Shown: positions 17,226 through 25,856, counted from the stretch's first letter. The stretch is DNA of 64,000 bases from JBCDAP01 sp038747915 (GCA_038747915.1 JBCDJJ010000001.1:39984-103983); one strand, 5' to 3'. Program-made: numbers and translations. The notes: generated by a model not told the origin, from the letters alone.

Positions 17226-18625
17226 CGTGGCTCCTCCAGTTCGGCTTCCCATGCCTCGATCGAAGCCGTCATCTCGCGCACGCGAGATGGGTGCTCGTCC
17301 GCGAGGTTCCTTGTTTCCGATGGATCCTTGTCGACTCGAAAGAGCCGGGGCTGATCACGATCGGAGAGCACAAGCCGCCAGGGATATTCGAGTGCGACGC
17401 GCACGCGTCCCTCGCGGTTGGACTCGCGCCAGAAGAGGACTCGGTCCGACGTCGCATCGCCTGGAGCACGGAGCCACTCGGTGATGTCCACACCGTCAAG
17501 TTCGAGCGTGTCGCGTTGGTCCGCCCTCGCAGCGCTCAATAAAGTCGGTGTGAGATCGAGCGTGCTGACGGGCATGGCGAGACGGCCGCCCGGCTTCGCA
17601 ACACCCGGCCACCGCACTGCCATCGGCACGCGGTACCCACCCTCGAACGGGCCCCACTTATACCCACGCAGCGGCGTATTATCCGACGCATTCTTGATCG
17701 AACCGCCGTTGTCGTTGAAGAAGACGACCACGGTCTCGTCATCGACACCCTCGGCCGCGAGTGCCTCGAGCACATCACCGACAGAGTCGTCCATTGCCTT
17801 CATCATCGCGATGTAGGCGAGCCGTTTGCCGCTCAGTTCAGGGAAATGCTCTGTGGCCCACGCGCGGTCCTCACCCGTGGCGTGCATCGGGGTATGCGGT
17901 GCTGTGTACGAGAGGTACAAGAAGAACGGCTGATCATCATCGGCGGCCGAGCGGATGAACTCGACGGCCTCCTCGCCGAACCGATCGGTCACGTACCCGT
18001 CCTCGACCACGGGCGTTCGTTGATCGAAGATCGCGTTCGTCAGGTTGTACTCGCCGTAGACGAACGCCTCGCTGTAGGTCTCGGTGTAGGGAAAGAAGTG
18101 CCGCGAGCCGCCCACGATGCCGAAGAAACGGTCGAACCCCCGGGCGTTGGGGTGGTGATGGTCCGCGAGGCCCTGGTGCCACTTGCCGATCAGGGCTGTT
18201 TGGTAGCCAGCGTCCTTCATGCGGTCGCCGAGTGTGCGCTCATCGAGATCGAGCCCCCAGGTCTCCCAGGTGCCATCGGTCCAGGCGGAGCTCCCGCCGG
18301 TGTTCCAGAGGCCGGGCAGGTTGTTCTCGAAACCGAACCGCTGCTGATACCGCCCCGTGAGCAGCCCGGCCCGGGAGGGCGAGCACACCGAGGCTGTCAC
18401 GTACGCCCGTTCGACCACCACGCCATCGTGCGCGATCGAGTCGATGTTGGGTGTCACCTGCTCGAACGCGGCATTACCTTGAAAGCCAAAGTCGTGATAG
18501 CCAGCATCGTCGGCGAAGATCAGAACGACATTCGGCTGCGCCGCCAGAGCGTGCGAGACCAGCACCGCTGAAACAGCCGTGGCTACAAAGTGTGTCAACT
18601 CGGTTTTGGTCATCATGGAGTGCAT
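17216..18625 (-). CDS. Secreted sulfatase (arylsulfatase A-like, type I)
   Basis: The catalytic part starts NVVLIFADDAGYHDFGFQGN. It has the formylglycine motif CSPSR (Cys81 from the chosen start), GYQTALIGKWHQG and an FFNDNGGS metal site, all typical of arylsulfatase A-like S1 enzymes. A signal peptide ends at about SHALAA. The start is uncertain: ATG at 18625, 18616 or 18613 all give the same export signal and none has a strong ribosome-binding site. The gene is directly upstream of, and overlaps, the clan GH-A hydrolase gene. It would strip sulfate so that the hydrolases can reach the backbone. Confidence 0.93.
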   Translation of the reverse strand: MHSMMTKTELTHFVATAVSAVLVSHALAAQPNVVLIFADDAGYHDFGFQGNAAFEQVTPNIDSIAHDGVVVERAYVTASVCSPSRAGLLTGRYQQRFGFENNLPGLWNTGGSSAWTDGTWETWGLDLDERTLGDRMKDAGYQTALIGKWHQGLADHHHPNARGFDRFFGIVGGSRHFFPYTETYSEAFVYGEYNLTNAIFDQRTPVVEDGYVTDRFGEEAVEFIRSAADDDQPFFLYLSYTAPHTPMHATGEDRAWATEHFPELSGKRLAYIAMMKAMDDSVGDVLEALAAEGVDDETVVVFFNDNGGSIKNASDNTPLRGYKWGPFEGGYRVPMAVRWPGVAKPGGRLAMPVSTLDLTPTLLSAARADQRDTLELDGVDITEWLRAPGDATSDRVLFWRESNREGRVRVALEYPWRLVLSDRDQPRLFRVDKDPSETRNLADEHPSRVREMTASIEAWEAELEEPRWH

Positions 18626-18709
18626 TCTGATCACGGATCGGGATAGCAAGGAACCGCCTGAGATCTGATCGGAGCACAAGTCAGTCGTCGATGGCCACTC
18701 AGGCCGTAC

Positions 18710-19612
18710 TCATCGGATGACCGGTGTCGTGGCAAAGACCGCAACGAACACCGCGTCCGACCGAGACATGTAGTCAAACCCATCGTCGAACTTGAACAGG
18801 CTGTCATCTTTGTTGACCGGTGCGCCGCCGAACTTGGTGTTCGAGATCACCGAGGTCTGCTTGATGAACTCGGTGTGCCCATCGTTGTAGACGATCGATC
18901 CGGTCCATCCACCGCTGTCCTGTGATCCGGTCCACAGGCTGTCGTGTCGCTCCGGGAACGGCAGGAACTCGTTCGTCTCAAGGCCATTGAAGTTCATCAC
19001 GCGATCGGATGCGATTGGTGCGAGTGAGTTGCCGGTGTCACGCCATTCTTTCAGCACCAACGGGAGCATCTGGTTTGGGCCACCCTGTGTGTCCTCCGAG
19101 ATCTGCAGCATCGCGTACGACCAGAAGACGTCCGTCGGCCGGTACCCTTCGGCGAGGTCCCCGTCAATGTCGCCGAACCCCTGCCCGAGCCCAACGTTGG
19201 GGTCGTAGTCAAGACGACGCGAGTTGACGGCGTTGGGGATCTCATCGATCTCCACGGGGGACACGATCGTATCGGGTTCGACGTACTCGCCACCAAGGAG
19301 GAGCAAGTATCGAGCCGCCATATTGTCACCACGGAACCAGCTCAGGTCGGCCGCCTGAGGGATGTCCGAGTTCGGCGTGGTTGCATCTCTTTGGAGTTCA
19401 GCGAGAGAGACCACTCCCGGGTAGAAACCATCGTGATCTTGGGCGAAGACAAACATGCCGCTGTGGTTCGATCGGAGGTTGGTCGCGTTGAGCATCTGCT
19501 GCGCGGTCGTGCGGGCTTGACCAAGTGCCGGCAGCAACAGCCCGATAAGCAGCGCGATCACCGCGACAACGACAAGGAGTTCGATCAATGTGAACCCGCG
19601 ATTCCGTTTCAT
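18710..19612 (-). CDS. Type II-secretion-like pseudopilin (DUF1559-like, F-x-DGH type)
   Basis: The N-terminus MKRNRG|FTLIELLVVVAVIALL is a prepilin leader with Gly at -1, Phe at +1 and Glu at +5, followed by one hydrophobic helix that continues into a polar amphipathic part (LGQARTTAQQM). The C-terminal globular domain has YNDGHTEF, the DGH element repeated in all pseudopilins of this window. By family knowledge it would be processed by prepilin peptidase and assembled in a pilus-like fibre or secretion pseudopilus. It is the third gene of the minus-strand locus, after LacI and the secreted 684-residue protein. That order also occurs at 53776-58631. Confidence 0.9.
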   Translation of the reverse strand: MKRNRGFTLIELLVVVAVIALLIGLLLPALGQARTTAQQMLNATNLRSNHSGMFVFAQDHDGFYPGVVSLAELQRDATTPNSDIPQAADLSWFRGDNMAARYLLLLGGEYVEPDTIVSPVEIDEIPNAVNSRRLDYDPNVGLGQGFGDIDGDLAEGYRPTDVFWSYAMLQISEDTQGGPNQMLPLVLKEWRDTGNSLAPIASDRVMNFNGLETNEFLPFPERHDSLWTGSQDSGGWTGSIVYNDGHTEFIKQTSVISNTKFGGAPVNKDDSLFKFDDGFDYMSRSDAVFVAVFATTPVIR

Positions 19613-19660
19613 AGCACGCCTCGACTGTACGAGCCCGAAAGACCTTTCAGCGAAGAAGGC

Positions 19661-19686
19661 AGCGTGCGCACTCTCGCGCGCACGCT
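19661..19686 (-). terminator. Strong stem-loop after the 19709-21763 gene
   Basis: A perfect 9-bp stem (AGCGTGCGC at 19661-19669, GCGCACGCT at 19678-19686) with an 8-nt loop lies just after the stop of the secreted-protein gene. On the minus strand it is followed by a CTTCTT stretch. It may terminate or attenuate between that gene and the pseudopilin, or stabilise the mRNA end. Confidence 0.5.
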
Positions 19687-19708
19687 GGAGTAATCTCAGT
19701 TCGGTGGC

Positions 19709-21763
19709 TTACGGACAGTTGCCAAGGTTCGTCAGAAACGCCTGAACATCGGTTCCGTCCACCACGTCGAACGGCACACCAAGCGGCGCGAGCCATGTAT
19801 CGCCCGCAGCGACCGAATTGCCCACCTCGGCAACATCAAACGCATCATCGATATCGAACGGCTCGGCGATGTCCGACTCGCAGTCGGAGAACTTGCCGGT
19901 CACCGCCACGTTGTCGATCGCGAGGTTGCTGAACGTTTGGTCGGCGTTATCGACCTGCCAGCGGAAGGCCGCGGTCTCGCCAGGAGACAAGATGTTGTCC
20001 GCGAGCACATCAAGGTCCGCATCGACATCGGCGTAATCACCCGGGAAGCTGCCGAGCACGAACGTGTTCTCGGTGACGAACACCACTGGGAAGCCGACGA
20101 GATCGAGGTCGCCTCCTAGAGTCCGCATGAACAGGCTGAGGAGCTTTGGCCCCGCGTTGAACAGTCGGGCGTAGTCGAAGTGTACACGGTCGAGCCGGAG
20201 CGGGAAGTTACTCGTGTTGGTGATGTCCATATCGAGACGGCGCTGACTGTCGTTGCTCGTGCGGAGCACCGATGCGTTGTTCACGTCGAGCGCCATCGGC
20301 GAGGAGAGGTTGCCGAAATCAAGGTCGGTCGACTTGGTGCCGCTGCGGACCTCGTACCCGCCCTGCAGCTGACCGCCACCGCCGGGACCACCGAGCACAG
20401 CGGAGATGCCCGGCGCGATGATGTCTGGTGTGGAGTCGTTGGTGTTGTCGTTGTTGTCCTGGTCATCACCGGAGTCGTCGGTGTTCTCGACCGCGTCCCA
20501 TGCCGCAAGCACGATCGAGTCGTCTTCCTCGATGTCGTTGAAGACGAGGCGGAGCGAATCGACAAACCACGCGTAGGGCTCCTGGCCCCCGCCGGGGGGC
20601 GGAGGGGTGCGACCACGGAAGACCCACCCGAGTGGCACGCCCTCGACATCGTCGCCACCGTTGGTGACCGTTGTCTCGTCGATTACGTAGTAGTCGTTCC
20701 ACACCGCGAAGGCATCGGCCGGCGTGGGGCGAGTTGGATCCGGGAAGAACGGTGCCGGCCGCCGCGCGACCGTCTCGCCGTTGGCGGGTGTGAACGCGCC
20801 GTCGCCGTCGGTATCGGCAAAGAGCGAGAAGGTCACCTGGTCCTGACTCGTGCCTGGCACGAAGAAGCCAAACTGCCCGTTCGCAGCGTCGCCGACGAGA
20901 TACTCCGCGAGGATGCTCGTTCCAGCCTCGAAGGTCTTGCCGTCGAAAAGCTGGTAGATCGTCACGAAGCTGCCGGTGCCGGTCACGCCGAAGGTGTCAT
21001 CGCCAGTGACTGGGTCGAGGCCGTTGGCACCACCAGAGCCCGCCCAGAAGCCGTTGCTCCCGATGCGATCCCAATCGTTGTTGTTGTCGACATTGTCGAG
21101 GATCGTGCGCGTGATGCGGAGGAAGAGATCATCCACAGCCCAGGCGTAGATCATGTCGGGTGCCATGCTCTCCGGCTGCGCGGCACGGAAGAGAAAACCG
21201 AGCTGGTGCCCGACGACAGGATCGCCGGCAAACGTTGTCGTGCTCGCCCCGATGAAGGTCTCATCGGTCCACTCCTCCCAAACACCCGGCTCGACGCCGG
21301 GCGCTGGTGGTACAGGATCCACACGCTCGAGTTGCCTTGTCACAGTAATCTGTTCACCGTTATCAAATTGACCGTTGCCGTTGATATCGGCGAAGCACTG
21401 AAACTGCGGGCTGCCGTCTGGCCAGCCGAATAGATCGCCCGCGAACGCCCCGACGTCGTAGCCCGCGAACACCGTGATATTCGGCTCGATCGTGAAGGGG
21501 AACACACGGCTGATGCCGACGAACGTGCCGCCGTTGAACCGTGAGACGAAGTAGCTTTCGCCTCGCTCCGGCGCAAGATCACCAACCCCGGGAACCTGAA
21601 AGAACCCCGTCTTGTTCGGGTTAAAGGCGACCCACGCCGAGTTGCCGAACTGTGCGAATCCATCGACGGGGTCGGTGAACGAGACCGGAAGATCGGCGGC
21701 CGAAACACCGGCAAATACCAGAGCACACGCTGTGGCGGGCAAAGCTCTCGTGCAACAAATCAT
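19709..21763 (-). CDS. Secreted multi-domain protein with beta module shared with the locus hydrolase; dockerin-like end
   Basis: A signal peptide (MICCTRALPATACALVFAGVSAA) precedes about 450 residues of beta-rich sequence. This part contains two Ca-loop-like acidic segments (FADINGNGQFDNGEQ and FADTDGDGAFTPANGE) in two related blocks, each ending with GWxFRG or GFLFRAA-like text and YAWxVDxLxL. Residues about 455-630 match the N-terminal module of the hydrolase at 9845-12148 (QRRLDMDITNTS, LDRVHFDYAR, GETAAFRWQ, IDNVAVTGKF). The end has Cys-flanked dockerin-like text (DVVDGTDVQAFLTNLGNCP). No catalytic motif is visible. Its place directly after the LacI gene, plus the shared module, suggests glycan binding or scaffolding. 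That is inference. Confidence 0.7.
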   Translation of the reverse strand: MICCTRALPATACALVFAGVSAADLPVSFTDPVDGFAQFGNSAWVAFNPNKTGFFQVPGVGDLAPERGESYFVSRFNGGTFVGISRVFPFTIEPNITVFAGYDVGAFAGDLFGWPDGSPQFQCFADINGNGQFDNGEQITVTRQLERVDPVPPAPGVEPGVWEEWTDETFIGASTTTFAGDPVVGHQLGFLFRAAQPESMAPDMIYAWAVDDLFLRITRTILDNVDNNNDWDRIGSNGFWAGSGGANGLDPVTGDDTFGVTGTGSFVTIYQLFDGKTFEAGTSILAEYLVGDAANGQFGFFVPGTSQDQVTFSLFADTDGDGAFTPANGETVARRPAPFFPDPTRPTPADAFAVWNDYYVIDETTVTNGGDDVEGVPLGWVFRGRTPPPPGGGQEPYAWFVDSLRLVFNDIEEDDSIVLAAWDAVENTDDSGDDQDNNDNTNDSTPDIIAPGISAVLGGPGGGGQLQGGYEVRSGTKSTDLDFGNLSSPMALDVNNASVLRTSNDSQRRLDMDITNTSNFPLRLDRVHFDYARLFNAGPKLLSLFMRTLGGDLDLVGFPVVFVTENTFVLGSFPGDYADVDADLDVLADNILSPGETAAFRWQVDNADQTFSNLAIDNVAVTGKFSDCESDIAEPFDIDDAFDVAEVGNSVAAGDTWLAPLGVPFDVVDGTDVQAFLTNLGNCP

Positions 21764-21798
21764 CAGTGTTCTCCTCGGAAGCTGTACATATTCAGGAT

Positions 21799-22917
21799 TC
21801 AGGAGCCCCGGTCATGAGGGGACACAGGGGCGCCGGTTGGGGCAGGCGTGTCATCTCGGAGTGGACGAACGGAGTCACGGACGAGGGCGATCGGCTCAGC
21901 AGGCGTCGCCGAGCCGTTCGGGTCGCGTCCTTCAATGCGGCACACCATGAGATCGACGATGCGCTGCACCTGATCGGCAGCTCGGAAGTCGATGGTCGAC
22001 AGGGCCGGCCGCAGCACGACCGACTCGGGGATGTTGTCGAAACTGACGACCGACAGATCGCTCGGGATCGCGATGTTGAGGTCGCTGCACGCGGCGTAGA
22101 GCGAGACCGCAAGCTGATCGTTCAGGCAGATCACCGCGGTCGCCCGCTGTGCTTCGGGTGTGCTGCGCCACGAGCGGCAGAACGACGCCGCGGTTTGATA
22201 GAAGTCCTCATAGTCGCCGGTATCCGCGTGGGGCACTCGGTCGAGCATGCCGCCGCGGGCTTCGACCGCGGCCTCGATGCCGCTGACCTTGCCATCCCGG
22301 CGCTTCGCGCTCCCCACGCCGCTGCCCAAGAACAGGATGCGGCGGTGCCCGCGGTCGAGCAGCATGTCAGCCGCGAGTCGCCCCGCAGCATCGTGTGGCC
22401 ACAGGAACTCGGCGTGCGCGGTGCCGCACGATCCGCCGAAGAGTGTCACCGGGATCCCGGCATCCTCGAAGGCGTGCAGCGCCTCGAGATGCTCGCGGTC
22501 CGATTCGTATACCGGGCCGAGCACCACGCCGTCGACATGGTCGCCGAGCAACTCAACGGGGAACCGCGAGAGCAGGAAGAGATCCTTCCCGGTCACGTGC
22601 AGCTGCGCGCGGTATCCGCGGCGGCCGAGCTGCTTCTGGATCTCATGCGTGAGCCGCGCAAAGAACGGGTTCTCGAAGGTGCGTGTCAGGACGACCCCGA
22701 CCTCCTTCGACCTCTTGCCGCCGAGCTTCTGGGCAGCCCTGCTTGGCGTGTACCCGGTTTGCCTCACAGCCTGGAGCACGCGTTCACGCGTGTGCTCGGG
22801 GTACTTCCCTTCAACCTGACGATTCACGATATCGGAAACTGTCGTAATTCCGACACCCGCCAGCGAAGCGACGTCTCGAAGTGAAACGTTTTTTCTCCGC
22901 TGAGGGAGTGTTGTCAT
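21799..22917 (-). CDS. LacI-family transcriptional regulator of the sulfated-glycan locus
   Basis: The N-terminal helix-turn-helix is VSLRDVASLAGVGITTVSDIVNRQ, with Asp where most LacI proteins have Arg in TVSR. The hinge helix is in PSRAAQKLGG. The type I periplasmic-binding-protein-like sensor starts at KEVGVVLTRTFENPFFARL and includes LSVVSFDNIPES. The length (372) is a little above usual. It is the first gene of the minus-strand locus, 35 bases before the secreted-protein gene, so it likely controls that run in response to a released sugar. Two AAACGTT-type palindromes at and just before its start suggest autoregulation. Confidence 0.93.
   Translation of the reverse strand: MTTLPQRRKNVSLRDVASLAGVGITTVSDIVNRQVEGKYPEHTRERVLQAVRQTGYTPSRAAQKLGGKRSKEVGVVLTRTFENPFFARLTHEIQKQLGRRGYRAQLHVTGKDLFLLSRFPVELLGDHVDGVVLGPVYESDREHLEALHAFEDAGIPVTLFGGSCGTAHAEFLWPHDAAGRLAADMLLDRGHRRILFLGSGVGSAKRRDGKVSGIEAAVEARGGMLDRVPHADTGDYEDFYQTAASFCRSWRSTPEAQRATAVICLNDQLAVSLYAACSDLNIAIPSDLSVVSFDNIPESVVLRPALSTIDFRAADQVQRIVDLMVCRIEGRDPNGSATPAEPIALVRDSVRPLRDDTPAPTGAPVSPHDRGS
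22883..22892. promoter_or_regulatory. Candidate LacI operator inside the regulator's start region
   Basis: GAAACGTTTT contains the perfect palindrome AAACGTTT with the central CG typical of LacI-family operators. It lies in codons 9-12 of the LacI gene and is 49 bases centre to centre from the second site at 22933-22942. Confidence 0.35.
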
Positions 22918-23347
22918 GTATCAAATATCGGCGAAACGTTCCGCTTGTCAAGCAGAAGTTCAATTGGAAGCACCGATCGATGAAATTTGATCAACACCCC
23001 TTGAGATCGAGGGAGTCGCTTGGTTTCGGGATTTCATGCGGATGATGCGTTGTACTCACCTCATCAGCACGCTCGGTGCGACAGAGCTTGGGTGTGTGGA
23101 GTACCGGCGGAATTCCGCTCAGTTCGAGCGCCGCGAGCTAACTCCCGCGACACAGCGTGCTGTCGCGGCTGAGTCGCCCACCTGCTCCCCTCAAACCGGC
23201 GGATTTTATGGGGGCGTGGTGTCTGCAGGCCGTTAAAGGCGAACAGGATCGGGGAGTGAACGCATCGGTCGCGAATCCCGATGGAGCCCCTTGACTTTTT
23301 CTGGAATTGTCGTAGGTTTCCCGCGACGAGACTTCTGGGGTGTCTCT
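22918..23347. promoter_or_regulatory. Divergent control region between LacI gene and pseudopilin gene
   Basis: This 430-bp gap contains no convincing gene. It holds a near-palindrome GAAACGTTCC at 22933-22942 (candidate LacI site), an 11-bp odd palindrome GCTTGTCAAGC at 22943-22953 and TTGATCAA at 22987-22994. At its right end is a TTGACT (23291-23296) with a TAGGTT 16 bases later as a possible promoter for the rightward gene. The dyad TTCTGGAA (23299-23306) lies between those two boxes. Short open frames here lack coding character. Confidence 0.45.
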
Positions 23348-24397
23348 ATGGGGTTGGTTGCGTTGGGCATTCAATTCGTAGCGGTCCGTCGTAGTCGCTG
23401 CCGGTCGATGGGGTTCACGCTGATCGAACTCCTCGTTGTGGTGGCGGTGATCGCGCTGCTGATCGGTTTGCTGCTGCCGACGGTCGCGCGGGCCCGCGAT
23501 GCCGCTTGGAACGTGCAGGATCTGAGCAACCTCCGTCAGCTCGGGGTCGCGTCGACGGCGTACCGGCAGGACAACGATGAGATGCCTCCGATCGTGCTCG
23601 ACCAGTTCGGATCCGCGTTCAACCGCATCGCGTGGTCGTTCGGCGGCAAGACCTCTCATATCCTGATTCTCTTTCGGCCAGGGGGCGGCTCGACTGGCCT
23701 CGTGCACGAGAGTCAACGTCCTCTCAACGCGTACCTCTTCGACGACATCGACCCGTTCCTGACCGGGCCGTCTTCCGGCGCCGGGACACCGGATGTGCAG
23801 TTCCGGCAAGAGATTTTCAGTGCTTTCCTTAACGACATCGATCCGAGGCCCGAGCGGCCATTCTTTCGGGCATCGCGCGACCGCATCGGAGGTCCCGCCT
23901 TCGGGTGGGTCGAAGACACGGTGAATGCGCAGAGTGTGTTCACGGGCAGCGAACTGCCTGACAGCATCTATGACCTGACCGGGACAAGCTACTTCAACAA
24001 CAACCTGTTCTGGGACAGTCCCGGCTACGCATCCGTCACGACCGACTGGGATGGCGATGGCGTCGGGAACCGCGCCGGCGACTTCCATGCCAGGTTCGGG
24101 GCGATTCTCCGCGATGCCGAGCGACTCACCGCCCCGTCGCGGTTCGTCGTCCTCGGTGAAGCGCCGTTGTTCCTCGCGCGTGGGTCGATTAGTGAGAGCT
24201 TTACCGGCGTGGACGCTACACATTACGCGCTCTTCGGAGACGGCCACGCCGATCGCATCACGATCGAGGACTCGCATGTCCTCTCTGGTGATCGGAACGA
24301 TTGGTACGCCAGCGCCGACGGCACCCCGCCAGAAGGTCCGGACTACATCTTCCACAGTCCTCGATACCAGGACGCCTTTCCGCAATGGAGACAGTAA
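23348..24397 (+). CDS. Pseudopilin (DUF1559-like), close paralogue of the 41458-42531 gene
   Basis: A long basic leader (RRSRCRSMG) ends at the prepilin site MG|FTLIELLVVVAVIALL (Glu at +5). The start at 23348 is favoured over 23408 because a GGGGTG purine run precedes it, but both give the same mature protein. Then come LSNLRQLGVASTAYRQDND and a C-terminal YALFGDGHADRIT. It shares specific text with the product of 41458-42531, such as LTGTSYFNNN, ALNAYL-like repeats and APSR followed by EAPL, so the two are recent paralogues. The dockerin protein gene follows at 24538. It probably forms part of a pilus-like assembly. Confidence 0.88.
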   Translation: MGLVALGIQFVAVRRSRCRSMGFTLIELLVVVAVIALLIGLLLPTVARARDAAWNVQDLSNLRQLGVASTAYRQDNDEMPPIVLDQFGSAFNRIAWSFGGKTSHILILFRPGGGSTGLVHESQRPLNAYLFDDIDPFLTGPSSGAGTPDVQFRQEIFSAFLNDIDPRPERPFFRASRDRIGGPAFGWVEDTVNAQSVFTGSELPDSIYDLTGTSYFNNNLFWDSPGYASVTTDWDGDGVGNRAGDFHARFGAILRDAERLTAPSRFVVLGEAPLFLARGSISESFTGVDATHYALFGDGHADRITIEDSHVLSGDRNDWYASADGTPPEGPDYIFHSPRYQDAFPQWRQ

Positions 24398-24447
24398 CAG
24401 GCGGCCCCGGACGTTCCGAGGTCGCCGCTGAGACAGAAGAGTGTGAT

Positions 24448-24472
24448 CGTTGCTGCCGACAGTGCAGCGGCG
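24448..24472 (+). terminator. Hairpin between pseudopilin and dockerin-protein genes
   Basis: The stem CGTTGCTGC (24448-24456) and GCAGCGGCG (24464-24472) pairs over nine positions including two G-T wobbles. A 7-nt loop separates the arms and AAAA follows. It could be a weak terminator or an mRNA processing element. Confidence 0.3.
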
Positions 24473-24537
24473 AAAACCCGGTGTTGGTCGTGTTGGTGAG
24501 TGAGTTTCTCCCAAGAGTCTGTGACTGGAGGTTCGCG

Positions 24538-25698
24538 ATGAGTGGTTCAGTAGGTATGTCGTCCATGTGCTCCGCTGCGGCGGTGGTTGCCCTCACCACA
24601 GGCAGCGTGTTCGCCGAGCCGCTCGGGTGGCCGGGCAACGATGAGTTTGGTCTCGGCGTGCTCGCGTTCGAGACGACCGGCTCGGGCACGGGCATGGGAA
24701 CCGGGATGGGTACTGGCACCGGTACCGGCATGGGGACCGGAATGGGCACGGGCATGGGTACCGAGATGATCACGCCCTGCGTCGGTGGCTTCATGATTGC
24801 CATGACTTCACCAGCCACATTTGTGGCGCCCTTCCTGGGCATCACCGGCTCGATGAGCTACGTCTATGCCCCAGCGGATCCAATCAGCGGAAACCAGTTC
24901 TTCGCCTCCAACGCAGTGCCCGGTGGTAGCCCAATCTCCATCGGTCGCAGCGTGGCGGACATCGCGGCCAACCCCTTCGATAACCCGGCAGCAGACGGTG
25001 GGCCATTCCAGGTGTGGGCACAGGGCTCGTTCCGTACGTACGAGTATCGCGGCAGTACATTTGTCACTCGTGTTCAGATGTTCATCGATAGCTGCACTCT
25101 CGCATTCAGTGTGCTCGATCAGGGCGATCTTGCTCCAACTTTCAATGGGCTTCCCGCCACCAGCTACCCGCTGTTCTTCGGCGAAAACACCCTTGGTCAG
25201 GTCTTTACCAACACCAATCCGGACGAGTACATCGGCGTGCAGTCGACCGTTGAACTCTTCGATGTCGAAGGCATCCAGATCTTCTCCAACACGTTCTCAC
25301 CGACGAACCAGAACGGGTCCTACAGCTTCAGCTTCACCTCCGCACTCGAGCCCTTCGACCTCCGGCAGATCGGCATCACGTGGGACTACGAGTTCCTGAC
25401 CCCGATGCCCACCGTCGACCTCGCGCCGCCGTTCATTGGCTCGTTCCCCATGGGTATGGACATGGGTACCGGCGCCGGGACGGGCGTCGGAACCGGAATG
25501 GGTACAGGTATGGGAACCTCCATGGGCAGCCCGCTCGAAGCCTTCCTTGCTGTCGACGCGTTCGACCGTGCTGCGTTCGACCAAGCCATCAGCGAGTTCG
25601 AGCCCATCTCGGCAGACTTCGACCGTAACACCACCATCGATAGCACCGACGTCGGCCTCTTCGAGGACGATTTCGACACTGTCCGTATGGCACCTTGA
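24538..25698 (+). CDS. Secreted protein with two M-G-T-G repeat tracts and a dockerin-like end
   Basis: The start at 24538 has GGAGG six bases upstream and opens a signal peptide (MSGSVGMSSMCSAAAVVAL to VFA). Residues about 50-75 form a tract of M-G-T-G units and residues about 305-330 form a second, more divergent tract (MGMDMGTGAGTGVGTG). Between them is a beta-rich domain of about 230 residues. The C-terminus has one dockerin-like calcium loop (DFDRNTTIDSTDVGLFEDDF). The same kind of tract occurs in the secreted protein at 42917-44185. No known fold or enzyme motif was recognised. The gene follows a pseudopilin and is divergent from a LacI gene. Confidence 0.75.
   Translation: MSGSVGMSSMCSAAAVVALTTGSVFAEPLGWPGNDEFGLGVLAFETTGSGTGMGTGMGTGTGTGMGTGMGTGMGTEMITPCVGGFMIAMTSPATFVAPFLGITGSMSYVYAPADPISGNQFFASNAVPGGSPISIGRSVADIAANPFDNPAADGGPFQVWAQGSFRTYEYRGSTFVTRVQMFIDSCTLAFSVLDQGDLAPTFNGLPATSYPLFFGENTLGQVFTNTNPDEYIGVQSTVELFDVEGIQIFSNTFSPTNQNGSYSFSFTSALEPFDLRQIGITWDYEFLTPMPTVDLAPPFIGSFPMGMDMGTGAGTGVGTGMGTGMGTSMGSPLEAFLAVDAFDRAAFDQAISEFEPISADFDRNTTIDSTDVGLFEDDFDTVRMAP
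24685..24762 (+). repeat. First M-G-T-G protein repeat tract
   Basis: 26 codons encode alternating G-T-G-M units. The codons for Gly and Thr vary from unit to unit (ggc, ggg, ggt, gga; acg, acc, act), so the protein pattern rather than the DNA pattern is kept. Confidence 0.85.
25450..25527 (+). repeat. Second M-G-T-G protein repeat tract
   Basis: Another 26 codons of the same family, with Ala, Val, Asp and Ser replacing some positions. It lies just before the dockerin-like end of the same protein. Confidence 0.8.
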
Positions 25699-25801
25699 TG
25701 CTCAGCAGTTACGTCACCCGACCGGCCACATTCTCCTGACGCTCGGGATGTGATCGCCGTTCTCATCTGATTCGAGCGATCGAGCGAACACCCGACCCGT
25801 C

Positions 25802-25834
25802 GCGCCCGGCCGAAAGGCTGGGCGCTCTCTTTAT
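25802..25834 (+). terminator. Intrinsic terminator of the M-G-T-G protein gene
   Basis: A 10-bp GC stem (25802-25811 with 25816-25825, one G-T pair) closed by a GAAA tetraloop is followed by TCTCTTTATT. It lies about 100 bases after the stop at 25698. It also falls just past the end of the convergent gene at 25857 and could serve both. Confidence 0.7.
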
Positions 25835-25856
25835 TCATTTGGCATGTGCTCGCGGC

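Noticed and set aside
20180..21433. 417-codon + strand frame
   Set aside because: Antisense to the secreted multi-domain gene and lacks any start signal or domain.
24685..24762. M-G-T-G tract as a simple DNA microsatellite
   Set aside because: Codons for the same residues differ from unit to unit, so the DNA is not a perfect tandem repeat.
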